A DNA stretch of 9,443 nt. Source: Candidatus Heimdallarchaeota archaeon. GTDB lineage: Archaea; Asgardarchaeota; Heimdallarchaeia; Hodarchaeales; LC-3. Shown piece after piece: positions 1-7,183 of the stretch. The DNA lies in assembly GCA_027364495.1 (NCBI GenBank), contig DAHXPE010000076.1:1-9443 (forward strand). The letters run 5' to 3'. Every line of letters starts with the position of its first letter. Position 1 is the stretch's first letter. Below the pieces are notes generated by a model. That model was not told the origin of the DNA, did no database searches, and saw nothing but the letters and a program-made list of their open reading frames with translations. Position numbers and translations under genes: made by a program.

Positions 1-1
1 A

Positions 2-367
2 TACAGGGAGAAATACCTTGAACTGAAGAAATCCGATCTCCTTACAGGAAAGGCCTATTCCATGAAGGAGAATATACGAAACCTCTGGAATGCACCAACG
101 CTGGAAGATGCCATGAGATACTGGAATAACTGGTATTCATGGGTAATACACTCCTCCATCAGTGCCATGAAGGATGTTGCAAGGATGATGAAGGTTCACC
201 TTGGCAGGATACTGAATTATTTCATCCATAGAATAACCAATGCAAGGGAGGAGGGGATCAATTCAAAGATTGCCCTGATAGAGAAGATGGCTTACGGGTA
301 CAGAAATCAGGAGCACCTGAAGACAGCCATATATTTCAGATGCGGTAATTTGGACCTTTATCCATGA
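2..367 (+). CDS. ISL3-family transposase, C-terminal part (5' end outside window)
   Basis: The open frame enters from the left edge (first full codon at 2) and gives 121 residues ending in TGA at 365-367. The ATG at 62 is internal, because the same frame stays open upstream of it. The end of the protein reads like the last part of the ISL3 DDE transposase domain: an EEGINSKI segment, the place where the family usually has E-G-x-N-x-K-I with the third catalytic acidic residue, followed by AYGYRNQEHLKTAIYF, the conserved family tail. The enzyme would cut and join the ends of its insertion sequence. G+C is about 48% (29/60 at 241-300), well above the genes to its right. The right terminal inverted repeat should lie just past the stop, but cannot be identified without the left end. 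Family assignment comes from recalled motifs; whether the element is intact cannot be seen. Confidence 0.8.
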   Translation, partial: YREKYLELKKSDLLTGKAYSMKENIRNLWNAPTLEDAMRYWNNWYSWVIHSSISAMKDVARMMKVHLGRILNYFIHRITNAREEGINSKIALIEKMAYGYRNQEHLKTAIYFRCGNLDLYP

Positions 368-479
368 GCCCACATGAAAGTCCGATGACCCAATACTCTT
401 AAAACATGAGAATTAATTATTTAAGGAAAATCAGATATAGCATTAAAATTAAAGATCATTTTAGAATATAGGTAGCATT

Positions 480-508
480 TGTTTATTTAAGTATCAAACA
501 AATAAACA
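480..508. repeat. Inverted repeat, 9-bp arms, 11-base spacer
   Basis: TGTTTATTT at 480-488 is matched exactly by its reverse complement AAATAAACA at 500-508. It lies about 40 bp upstream of the TATA box at 549-557. It could be an operator or a weak hairpin near the IS end. Arms this AT-rich also arise by chance. Confidence 0.5.
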
Positions 509-544
509 TGAAAGCTTCAATTAAATTTTAATACCTATTGGCAT

Positions 545-557
545 AAAGTATATATTT
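545..557 (+). promoter_or_regulatory. Archaeal promoter (BRE/TATA) of the GT-C-like gene
   Basis: AAAG followed by TATATATTT at 549-557 matches an archaeal BRE plus TATA box. A start site about 26 bases downstream would be near 579, leaving a leader of roughly 14 bases before the ATG at 593. A second weaker candidate, TTTACATAAA near 566-575, would give a leaderless transcript. No Shine-Dalgarno site precedes 593. Confidence 0.5.
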
Positions 558-592
558 CTAATATCTTTACATAAATCCATAGAGTAAATCAA

Positions 593-3313
593 ATGCGGAA
601 TAATCGTTCAGATCTGGTGAATTTCTTTAGTCAATATTACATAAAGGTCAAATCAAAGTCATTCACTTTAGTATCAATAGTATTTATTGTTTTTACAACA
701 CTTTTTATCTTAGCTATCAAAACAGTTGATATTTATAACACTAGGTTTTTTCTATATTACTCAAGTTTTTTCTATGTTTCTGTTAACCCCTATCTCAATT
801 TTTCTTCTCCAACTCCGCCCATATTTTTTTCAATTCTATTTCCACAATTTTATGTTTATATTCTATCAACAAACATTCAGCTTACGGTTATTTTTATTAG
901 ATTCATCAATCTTCTCTTTTTGTTAATTTCAGCGATTCTAACATATTTTATAGTTGAGAAAATAAGTGGTAATAAATTTCGAGCCCGTTCTGGGTTTCTT
1001 TTAATCTTATTCAGTCCTTTTCTTTTCTATGTTAGTTTTGTTTTCAATGAACAAGATATAGTACCTATTGCACTTACGTTGGTTTCAGTGTACCTTATAC
1101 TCTTTTCAAAAGACAGTGCTTTGAAATTTACAGGAGTCATTATTTTTTCATATGCATCGTTTTTCTACTACTTTCCATTATTGATATTACCCGCAATTTT
1201 AATATATCAACGAAAATTCACTCAATTTTTATCATTGTTTATTATGTTTGTAGTAACCCTATTGTTCTTCTATTCGTTATTCATTATAGATTTAAGGTGG
1301 GATTTTACCAATAACGGTGTAAGTGCAATAAGTTCTACTGGGGCCCAGATTCCTGCTTTCTCAATTTTAAACTTGTTTTCACCAGGTATTTTTGATACCT
1401 ATAGTAGCTCATTGAGCTTTGTGAGTGAAATTTTTATCATTATATCTATTCTCTCTCTGCTTTTTATACCTATCATTACCAGATTTTTTAAAATTAATAT
1501 ATTTACAGCTTTTGCTATAATATATGCAATACCTTTTTTATTTATTAAGATATATAATGAAGATGAGTTTATCTGGATGATTCCATTTTTTACAATATCG
1601 TTATCGCTATTTTCACCTGAAAAAAGGATTAAATCTAGAAATTTATTAGCTCAACTTTGCATCCTTCCTTCATTGGTGGTATTTAACATGTATGGAGCAC
1701 CTGAATTTGGACAGGGGACTGGGTTTTTCTATTTAACTTATTTACAGTTTCATCAGCCAATAGAAATTTATTCTATTATTCCATTCAACGTTGAAGTTAC
1801 TAAAATACTTGATTTGGTTGGATTTATTTCAATTTTCCTAGTTGTTGTATACGTTCTAAAATTAAATTATGTTAAACAAACTTTAAAAGTAAACGCAAAT
1901 CAAATAAAAACCAATCTTTCTTCATTGACAAATAAGATGATATTGTTACATAGAAACATTATTCATTATTTGACGACTCCCGACAAAGTATCTAAGTTGT
2001 TACTTGAAATGAGAAAAACAATTTTTTCTATTAAAAAGAGTAAAAAAATAGGAATTATTGCAATCTCTTTGTTAATGTTGTCAGTGTGGATTTTAGGTGG
2101 TCTTACACAAATTGAAAAAAGTAATAACGAAATTGTTTATAACAAAGGTCCTTTTCCGTTAGCATATTTTTTTGGAAATAACCTTGAAATGAATAGTAAT
2201 TACACATACAACTTTATGAATAACAATTCATACGTTCAATTGTCAAACTACTCAGGCAATTTGGTTCCCCCCTCAATTTTCTACAGGTCACTCTATAATC
2301 AAAATATAAACATAACTCTTGAAGCACTACCCAATTTGCCCAGTAACGTAATTTCTAATGATACTTTCGCTGGCTTGAATGGCCTTAATATAAGTATAGT
2401 AAATCGTCTTCATCCATTGGGAAATTATAAAGTAATGTCACCATTTAACTCTGAAAATTCTTCAATTGTCGGAAATTCAGGAATCCTACCATTAGGAGTC
2501 AACAGCACTCCAATTATTTCTATGTCAGGAACTTCAGTTGAAGAATACAATATTTCATCAAATCAATCACTTGGAGTAACCTATTTACTTGGATTCAAAC
2601 AAGAGATATCAAACGTATCTCAGAATTTACTTTTTTACTTGGATATGCACGGAAATGTGTTTGAACTTTTTTATGAAGGTAAAACGCTTTATTTTATGCA
2701 CTATTCACCAAATGCTCAGGCTCAATTTCAACTTATAGATCAATCTCATTATTCATTATCTTGGAATATAGTTTCAATTTCATTTAATGAAAGAAACGTA
2801 TCCTTCAACATTAATGGATATGAAATTGGTTCGCAATCATTGACTAAAGCAATTGGCAATGTGTCAAATATATTAGTTGGTTCTGCTGGATTAGGGACTT
2901 TTTATCAAAATAGATTTTCATTCTATGGGATGGTTACTCCACTTCTTTCTATTAATACATCATTATTACATTACTCCAGTTATTTAGGAATGTGTTTTAA
3001 AGGAGTTAATTATTTTCAAATTCTTTCTTCGCATAATGTCACATTGATAGCTAATAATAGTCAAGTAAAAATTATAAATGGTCAAGATACCAAGAATTTT
3101 TTTGGGACTTTTAATTTTCTGTGGTTTGGGCGTCCTTACACATTTTCCCCAAGCATCGTATTCTCAATTCATCATCTATCAATTGAAAGAAATAGATCCT
3201 CTCCTATCTTTTTAGATATGATATTAATAGCCTATGTTTTTCCGACTTTAGTATTTTTAATTTCTTCGGTCAAAATTTTTGAATATATCCGATTACGATA
3301 TAAAAATACTTAA
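593..3313 (+). CDS. GT-C-like membrane protein with exported LamG-type domain
   Basis: This is a 906-residue protein of unassigned specific function. Residues 1-420 are strongly hydrophobic, with around ten likely membrane segments. The first loop (D46, then NPY at 65-67 and PP at 75-76) and the later NEQD at 152-155 resemble the acidic loop residues of GT-C glycosyltransferases of the GT87/mannosyltransferase kind. Residues about 425-485 are basic and probably cytoplasmic, and a segment at 486-503 crosses the membrane. Residues about 510-868 are hydrophilic and carry 17 N-X-S/T sequons, so they are probably exported and N-glycosylated. Within them, about 655-790 fits a LamG/concanavalin-like fold: W724 with VSISF, then the VSFNINGYEIGS strand pair, NILVGSAG, and a closing FSFYGMV strand. 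A last segment (873-893) anchors the C-terminus, which ends in a basic tail. It may transfer a sugar from a dolichyl-phosphate donor on the outer face and bind glycan through the lectin-like domain. That role is inference; a purely structural surface protein is possible. Confidence 0.65.
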   Translation: MRNNRSDLVNFFSQYYIKVKSKSFTLVSIVFIVFTTLFILAIKTVDIYNTRFFLYYSSFFYVSVNPYLNFSSPTPPIFFSILFPQFYVYILSTNIQLTVIFIRFINLLFLLISAILTYFIVEKISGNKFRARSGFLLILFSPFLFYVSFVFNEQDIVPIALTLVSVYLILFSKDSALKFTGVIIFSYASFFYYFPLLILPAILIYQRKFTQFLSLFIMFVVTLLFFYSLFIIDLRWDFTNNGVSAISSTGAQIPAFSILNLFSPGIFDTYSSSLSFVSEIFIIISILSLLFIPIITRFFKINIFTAFAIIYAIPFLFIKIYNEDEFIWMIPFFTISLSLFSPEKRIKSRNLLAQLCILPSLVVFNMYGAPEFGQGTGFFYLTYLQFHQPIEIYSIIPFNVEVTKILDLVGFISIFLVVVYVLKLNYVKQTLKVNANQIKTNLSSLTNKMILLHRNIIHYLTTPDKVSKLLLEMRKTIFSIKKSKKIGIIAISLLMLSVWILGGLTQIEKSNNEIVYNKGPFPLAYFFGNNLEMNSNYTYNFMNNNSYVQLSNYSGNLVPPSIFYRSLYNQNINITLEALPNLPSNVISNDTFAGLNGLNISIVNRLHPLGNYKVMSPFNSENSSIVGNSGILPLGVNSTPIISMSGTSVEEYNISSNQSLGVTYLLGFKQEISNVSQNLLFYLDMHGNVFELFYEGKTLYFMHYSPNAQAQFQLIDQSHYSLSWNIVSISFNERNVSFNINGYEIGSQSLTKAIGNVSNILVGSAGLGTFYQNRFSFYGMVTPLLSINTSLLHYSSYLGMCFKGVNYFQILSSHNVTLIANNSQVKIINGQDTKNFFGTFNFLWFGRPYTFSPSIVFSIHHLSIERNRSSPIFLDMILIAYVFPTLVFLISSVKIFEYIRLRYKNT

Positions 3314-3743
3314 CCTTACGCAGTGAAATTTAAGTAATTATATTGAATTAGAATACTCAAATCATTACAACTCTAGAAAAGTTTCTAAACAACGTTATGA
3401 ATCTTTAGCTGAATTCGACGTTTGTCCTCTAGTTGTTTTCAATCATTTCTTGATTTATTTACATTTTCTCACCATTGATACAGGGAAAGAACAACATACT
3501 ACACATAACTTAGTTTATTGAGACATCAAGATTGAACTCTCATTGCTTCAGGGATACGAAAAATGAAGAGTATAGGTTTTTCAATTATTATAAAATCATT
3601 CATATTGATCTGGGTAGTGAAGGAATTGAAATATTTGATTATGAATAAAAAATTTTAGAAAGCAAGATTAAACATAAAATAGTTTTAATGTATTGTTCTT
3701 TATTCGACACTTTATGCAAAATTGTATGAGAAGATTTTCTTTA

Positions 3744-3753
3744 GGTGGTGATT
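3744..3753 (+). promoter_or_regulatory. Strong Shine-Dalgarno site before a 29-codon ORF
   Basis: GGTGGTGATT differs at one base from GGAGGTGAT, the full complement of the archaeal 16S rRNA tail. It sits two bases before the ATG at 3755, with its GGTGG core six bases away, which is the best spacing. It is the clearest Shine-Dalgarno site in a window where most genes appear leaderless. Confidence 0.5.
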
Positions 3754-3754
3754 A

Positions 3755-3844
3755 ATGGATATGGAAACATCTACGATGAAGCACAGTCAAAAGATGAACA
3801 GTTACGAGAAAGTTTTTATACTTTTCACATTTTGCTTTTTATGA
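3755..3844 (+). CDS. Possible small ORF overlapping the epimerase start
   Basis: The ATG at 3755 opens a 29-residue frame that ends with TGA at 3842-3844, so its stop overlaps the epimerase ATG at 3841 as ATGA. It is preceded by the strong Shine-Dalgarno site at 3744-3753. The product starts polar (MDMETSTMKHSQKMN) and ends in a hydrophobic stretch (KVFILFTFCFL). Site and overlap suggest translational coupling to the epimerase, or a leader peptide. Against this, the peptide matches nothing I know, and the epimerase has its own TATA box inside this frame. It may instead be the surviving start of a truncated gene. Confidence 0.3.
   Translation: MDMETSTMKHSQKMNSYEKVFILFTFCFL
3809..3821 (+). promoter_or_regulatory. 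Archaeal promoter for leaderless epimerase mRNA
   Basis: GAGAAAG followed by TTTTTATAC at about 3806-3821 is a BRE/TATA match. The TATA centre is about 25 bases upstream of the ATG at 3841, so transcription would start at the start codon. This supports 3841 over the in-frame GTG at 3745. Confidence 0.5.
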
Positions 3845-4731
3845 ATATTCTCATAACTGGAGGGGAGGGGTTTATTGGAAGAAATCTCAAAGACCAACTT
3901 CTAAGAGAGAATAATGAAGTTTTAACTCTAGACATTACAGGAAAACCCATCTTTAAGTGTACAATACTTAATTATAGTGATGTTTTGGAAGCTACGAAGA
4001 ATATTGATGTGATTTTCCACCTTGCTGCAACCACATCTCCTCCTCAATTTGAATCAGATCTTTTTACCGGATTTGATACAAATGTAAAAGGTACATTAAA
4101 TGTTTTGAATGCTGCAGTGTTTCATGGAGTGAAACGCATAATTCTTGCATCTTCCTCTGCAGTTTATGGTGACATTAAAGTCCCAGGAAATGAAGATATG
4201 AAAATATTTGGGCACAATAACATGTATGCCACCACTAAATTGTTCGACGAATATCTTGGAAGATACTTCAGCCTCAGAGATGAAATAGAAGTTGTTTCAC
4301 TTAGGTACTTTAATGTTTATGGTAATGGAGAGAATACTAAAGGGATGTATTCAAGTGTAATTTCTAAATTCTTTGATTCTATCTTAAGCAATAAGATGCC
4401 CGTGATTTTTGGAGATGGAAAACAGAGCAGGGACTTGGTCTTTATAAAGGACACAGTTGATGCTTCAATAAGAGCAATGAAGAATGGTATCTCCGGAAAC
4501 ATCTATAATGTAGGAACTGGGGTTGCAACACAATTTAACCACATAGTAGAAGTAATGTCTAAACTTCTTGGAAGGGAAATTTTACCAAAATATGAAAATA
4601 ATCCATTTAAAAATTATCAGATGTTTACTCAGGCAAATATCGAAAAAATTTCTCATCAGTTGAACTGGAAATCTAAATATTCGATAGAAAATGGAATTTC
4701 AGAAATGGCAAGGATTAGTGGGCTAATTTAA
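3841..4731 (+). CDS. NAD-dependent sugar-nucleotide epimerase/dehydratase
   Basis: This is an extended SDR protein of 296 residues, probably acting on a UDP-, GDP- or dTDP-sugar in the cytoplasm to supply an activated sugar to the neighbouring glycosyltransferases. The dinucleotide-binding motif GGEGFIG is at residues 7-13 right after the first strand, and D31 at the end of the second strand points to NAD(H). The serine region SSSAVYG is at 104-110, the catalytic pair is Y129/K133 (YATTK), RYFNVYG is at 155-161 and RDLVFIKD at 197-204. Length and motif order match UDP-glucose 4-epimerase-like enzymes, but the exact substrate cannot be read from the sequence. The frame is open back to a GTG at 3745. 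I chose the ATG at 3841 because the Rossmann fold begins there and a TATA box sits at leaderless spacing. Base composition is less AT-rich than its neighbours (22/60 G+C at 4441-4500). Confidence 0.9.
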   Translation: MNILITGGEGFIGRNLKDQLLRENNEVLTLDITGKPIFKCTILNYSDVLEATKNIDVIFHLAATTSPPQFESDLFTGFDTNVKGTLNVLNAAVFHGVKRIILASSSAVYGDIKVPGNEDMKIFGHNNMYATTKLFDEYLGRYFSLRDEIEVVSLRYFNVYGNGENTKGMYSSVISKFFDSILSNKMPVIFGDGKQSRDLVFIKDTVDASIRAMKNGISGNIYNVGTGVATQFNHIVEVMSKLLGREILPKYENNPFKNYQMFTQANIEKISHQLNWKSKYSIENGISEMARISGLI

Positions 4732-4990
4732 AAATGATTTCATAAAAGGAATTGGAAGAGCAATTTCTATAGTAAAATTGTAGATTCTTAACGTAATAAT
4801 ATTAACAATTATTCTTATATTGACGATGGATAAACGAATTATTTTTATTGGTGAAATCAAGGCTATTACAAGAGCTCCTCAAATCGAGCCTAAAGAGTCA
4901 ATATTTCTATCCCATTTTTGATGTGAAATGTAAACGAAGACTTTCCCACTGTACTAAAGCAGTAATAAATAAAATAAAAATATCCTTGTT
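4732..4990. other. Spacer between convergent genes
   Basis: No solid gene is seen. A 31-codon ATG frame (4826-4921) reads like protein at its start (MDKRIIFIGEIKAITRAP) but ends early. An overlapping GTG frame (4848-5030) in another phase runs into the tail of the opposite-strand glycosyltransferase. Together they could be a frameshifted relic. I do not recognise either and would not call them genes. Confidence 0.4.
4964..4981 (-). terminator. T-rich terminator after the GT2 gene
   Basis: Read on the minus strand, a run of T broken only by single A residues follows about 10 bases after the TAA stop at 4991-4993. U-rich tracts of this kind are the usual intrinsic termination signal in archaea. 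There is no strong hairpin. Confidence 0.4.
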
Positions 4991-5815
4991 TTATGACTCT
5001 ATAATTCCATCAAAAATACCTTTAAAATAATATTTTACCATTTTTTTGATTTTAATCCCTGCAAATAAATTCATAAATCCTACATATATAACAAAAATTA
5101 TGGCCTTAATGTAACCATATCTCTTGAGCATGATCAAAGAATTTCTTGCTAAATAATACATTCTTTCAGGTTGAATATAAAAATACGAATTGTTATCCTT
5201 CATTATCCTTTGGCCTTCATTATGCATCATTTTGGATTTGCCTAAAATCATTATTTTATAACCCATTTTTCTTACTTTAAAACAAAAATCATCATCTACA
5301 AAATATATAAACATCGTTTCATCAAATTTTATAGTTTTTAGTATTTCTAGACTTATAATAGTTCCACTTGTTATTATATGCTTCGCGGCAATTGGGGTTT
5401 TTTTCGTATTTCTCGTTATCTCCATCGCAAATCTCTTTGTGACAAAATTTAAACCAAAAAGTCCTGGACCATTGCGGTCAACAAGTTTTAGGATCTCTGA
5501 ATTAGCATTTTCAAAAGTATCTTGGTAAAAAGTAGTATCTTGATCTAATGTCAAAATATAGTCATATTTTCCAATATTTAAAGCACGTTCGATTCCGATA
5601 TTTAATGCCTTTCCTATTCCGAAATTATCATCTAGTTTTATTATTTCAATCTTATTTCCAAATTTCTTTAGTGAGTATTCTAACTCTCCTATATTCTCGC
5701 TTGAATTGTCGACAACAATTATCTTTTGCAAATTTCTAACAAGGGTTTCAACTTGAGTCATAAATGTACTCAAACTCGGATTGAAAGTTACGCTTATTGA
5801 ACACCAGTTCAACAT
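4991..5815 (-). CDS. GT2 glycosyltransferase, rhamnosyltransferase-like
   Basis: This 274-residue GT-A fold enzyme probably adds a sugar from a nucleotide donor to a lipid-linked or surface glycan at the inner membrane face. It opens with SISVTFNP, followed by VVDNSS (D36), NFGIGKALNIGI at 64-75 and LTLDQDT, the DQD metal-binding triad at 91-93 typical of WbbL/RfbF-type rhamnosyltransferases. VDDDF at 173-177 lies where the family has its catalytic acidic residue, and H198 follows. The C-terminal 45 residues are hydrophobic and basic and may hold it to the membrane. The frame extends upstream to a TTG at 5866, but I chose the ATG at 5815 because the first fold strand begins directly after it. 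The extension crosses a 13-bp tandem duplication just before this ATG. The gene lies 89 bases after another GT2 gene on the same strand. Donor and acceptor are unknown. Confidence 0.88.
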   Translation of the reverse strand: MLNWCSISVTFNPSLSTFMTQVETLVRNLQKIIVVDNSSENIGELEYSLKKFGNKIEIIKLDDNFGIGKALNIGIERALNIGKYDYILTLDQDTTFYQDTFENANSEILKLVDRNGPGLFGLNFVTKRFAMEITRNTKKTPIAAKHIITSGTIISLEILKTIKFDETMFIYFVDDDFCFKVRKMGYKIMILGKSKMMHNEGQRIMKDNNSYFYIQPERMYYLARNSLIMLKRYGYIKAIIFVIYVGFMNLFAGIKIKKMVKYYFKGIFDGIIES

Positions 5816-5821
5816 ATTTTC

Positions 5822-5847
5822 ATACCTAACTGAAATACCTAACTGAA
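5822..5847. repeat. 13-bp tandem duplication before a GT2 start codon
   Basis: ATACCTAACTGAA occurs twice in direct succession (5822-5834 and 5835-5847). It sits 7-32 bases upstream of the ATG of the minus-strand glycosyltransferase, between that codon and a TATA-like CTATTTATTT (plus-strand 5847-5856). Adding or losing a copy would change the TATA-to-ATG distance by 13 bases. Confidence 0.85.
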
Positions 5848-5904
5848 ATAAATAGTTACTTTCCAAATTTTTATTACTTTCTCTATCACAGTATGTTTTA
5901 GATA

Positions 5905-6984
5905 TTAGGCTGTAATTTTAGGTTTTCCAATGTTAGATATTATCCCATAAGCAAAATAAACAGTATATAGAATGTCCAAAAGAACACTTAGGAGTATAGA
6001 AAGGATTATATTAATTTGTAAAATTATTTTATTCTTCTTTAATATTTTTAATTCTTTTGTAATAAAAATTCCTCTTAACGCAGTCCCAATGACTAAAAAC
6101 ATCAAAAAATCTATATTATTTAAAATTAAAGATGACAAAAAGGAAATAATCACTAGTAAAGTTACAGTTACTGATATGATTCTATTCCTGATCTTAACCT
6201 TAATGTAATTGGTTTTGTTTTTCGAATGTTTTTTTTTTGAGTATATTCCAGTAAACAGCGGAGCTGAGTATTTTCCATAAACAATTTCTTTGTGGATAAT
6301 TCCTTTAAAACTATTTTCACCGGTCAATGTGTTAAAGTACATTGGGGCATCAGATAAAGTCATTGGTAATCCCAAATCTGCGACTTTATGAGAAAAAACT
6401 TGATCTTCTCCAGATATTCTTAAAGTTTCATCAAACGGTCCAATTTTAATTATAGTTTCTCTTTTAAGTAAATCACATTTATTCTCAGTCAATCCGATTT
6501 GACCTTTCTGAATTGTGTTTAGATAAATATGTCCCAGTCTCAACTCTACAAATTTTTGATAAAAATTTAATTTTTTTAATTCATAGTTTTGTCTTCCTAT
6601 TAAAATACCTTCATCTTTCATACTCTCTAAAATTTTTATAGAATCCTTTATACTTGAATTTTCAAAAAGTATGCAATCCTGCTGTAAAATTAAAATGTAC
6701 TCTCCATAAGAAGCTCTTATGCCATCATTGAGTGACGCTGAGAGTCCCTTATTTTTCGTGTGATGAATAAATGTTCCGCCAATGGAGTTTGTAAAATCTT
6801 CGGCAAATTCGGAAGAACCGTCATTGCTGCAGTCATCCACAACGATTAATTGTAATTTAGAAAGAGATTGTTCAGAAATACTTTTGAGACATTCTTTTAA
6901 TCCTTCTGATAAACCATTATATACAGTCACAATAACCGAAACAGAAGGTTCATACAAAGTACTATTGCTTTGAACATTTCTCAT
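5905..6984 (-). CDS. GT2 glycosyltransferase with C-terminal membrane segments
   Basis: This 359-residue protein has a GT-A domain (about 14-230) followed by two or three membrane segments (about 268-308 and 320-348). The first strand and turn are VSVIVTVYNG at 15-24. VVDDCSNDGS at 48-57 carries the nucleotide-binding aspartates, NKGLSASLNDGI follows at 78-89, and SGEDQVFSHKVADLG at 191-205 holds the likely catalytic ED pair. Where the family normally has DXD, this protein has QQD (101-103), so only the last aspartate is kept; this may alter metal use. The membrane tail suggests it works at the inner face on a lipid-linked glycan. The ATG at 6984 is supported by a TATA box 28 bases upstream. 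The gene diverges from the DPG/DPM-like gene and precedes the rhamnosyltransferase-like gene, with which it may be co-transcribed. Substrates cannot be told. Confidence 0.88.
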   Translation of the reverse strand: MRNVQSNSTLYEPSVSVIVTVYNGLSEGLKECLKSISEQSLSKLQLIVVDDCSNDGSSEFAEDFTNSIGGTFIHHTKNKGLSASLNDGIRASYGEYILILQQDCILFENSSIKDSIKILESMKDEGILIGRQNYELKKLNFYQKFVELRLGHIYLNTIQKGQIGLTENKCDLLKRETIIKIGPFDETLRISGEDQVFSHKVADLGLPMTLSDAPMYFNTLTGENSFKGIIHKEIVYGKYSAPLFTGIYSKKKHSKNKTNYIKVKIRNRIISVTVTLLVIISFLSSLILNNIDFLMFLVIGTALRGIFITKELKILKKNKIILQINIILSILLSVLLDILYTVYFAYGIISNIGKPKITA

Positions 6985-7006
6985 TTATTCCTAATCTTTC
7001 TCCATC

Positions 7007-7017
7007 TAAATATATTT
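7007..7017 (-). promoter_or_regulatory. Archaeal TATA box for the minus-strand GT2 gene
   Basis: On the minus strand the sequence reads GAAAAATATATTTAGATGG. The TATA centre near 7012 is 28 bases from the ATG at 6984, so the mRNA would be leaderless or nearly so. Confidence 0.5.
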
Positions 7018-7050
7018 TTCTTTCTTTTCATCGCTTCATTCTTAGAACCT

Positions 7051-7116
7051 CACATAAAGTGCATATTATGTGTTTCACATTTGACGATCCAATATCTCTG
7101 AAGTCACATACTGTGA
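7051..7116. repeat. Cluster of CACA/TGTG dyads in divergent promoter region
   Basis: CACATAA (7051-7057) and TTATGTG (7066-7072) form perfect 7-bp arms around eight bases. ATGTGTTTCACAT (7068-7080) and TCACATACTGTGA (7104-7116) are further 5-bp dyads with three-base centres. They lie between the two divergent TATA boxes, a suitable place for a shared regulator. No regulator is identified. Confidence 0.4.
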
Positions 7117-7144
7117 TATTGTCTTTAATTCTTAATACTGGTGA

Positions 7145-7159
7145 GAAATTTTTTATATA
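7145..7159 (+). promoter_or_regulatory. Archaeal promoter of the DPG/DPM-like gene
   Basis: GAAATTTTTTATATAG is a good BRE/TATA match. Its TATA centre near 7155 is 29 bases before the ATG at 7184, giving a leaderless mRNA. The motif closely resembles the ones before the epimerase and at 8308-8322. Confidence 0.6.
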
Positions 7160-7183
7160 GCGATAAACTTACGATATTAACGT

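Larger units (their letters stand above)
368..592. other. Gene-free spacer between IS end and the membrane-protein gene
   Basis: No convincing reading frame is present. The first 50 bases keep the higher G+C of the transposase and probably contain the end of the IS element. From about 410 the sequence becomes very AT-rich. It contains an inverted repeat at 480-508 and the promoter of the next gene at about 545-557. Confidence 0.6.
3314..3840 (+). other. Spacer with broken reading frames
   Basis: No intact gene of ordinary size is visible. One frame is open for 64 codons (3327-3518, TGA at 3519-3521) without a good start codon. A second frame reads protein-like from 3514 to its stop at 3646-3648, stays open to another stop at about 3727, stops again at 3741-3743, and then runs straight into the epimerase frame. 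Such interrupted frames look like remains of one or more decayed genes, but I recognise no family in them. A 31-codon ATG frame at 3563-3658 has no visible support. The end of the region holds a Shine-Dalgarno-led small ORF and the epimerase promoter, listed separately. Confidence 0.4.

Noticed and set aside
368..420. Right terminal inverted repeat of the ISL3 element
   Set aside because: It must lie near here, but with the left end outside the window no repeat pair or target duplication can be shown.
3745..3840. In-frame GTG at 3745 as the epimerase start
   Set aside because: It would add 32 residues before the Rossmann strand that normally opens the protein, and a TATA box sits at leaderless distance from the ATG at 3841.
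4826..4921. 31-codon ATG frame in the convergent spacer
   Set aside because: It reads somewhat like protein but is too short, ends abruptly and has no recognised similarity; it is mentioned only as a possible relic.
4848..5030. 60-codon GTG frame as a small gene
   Set aside because: It overlaps the tail of a solid gene on the other strand, has no promoter or Shine-Dalgarno site, and has a composition unlike a protein family.
5816..5866. TTG at 5866 as the start of the rhamnosyltransferase-like gene
   Set aside because: The extension is encoded by the 13-bp tandem duplication and does not resemble the family, whose first strand begins right after the ATG at 5815.
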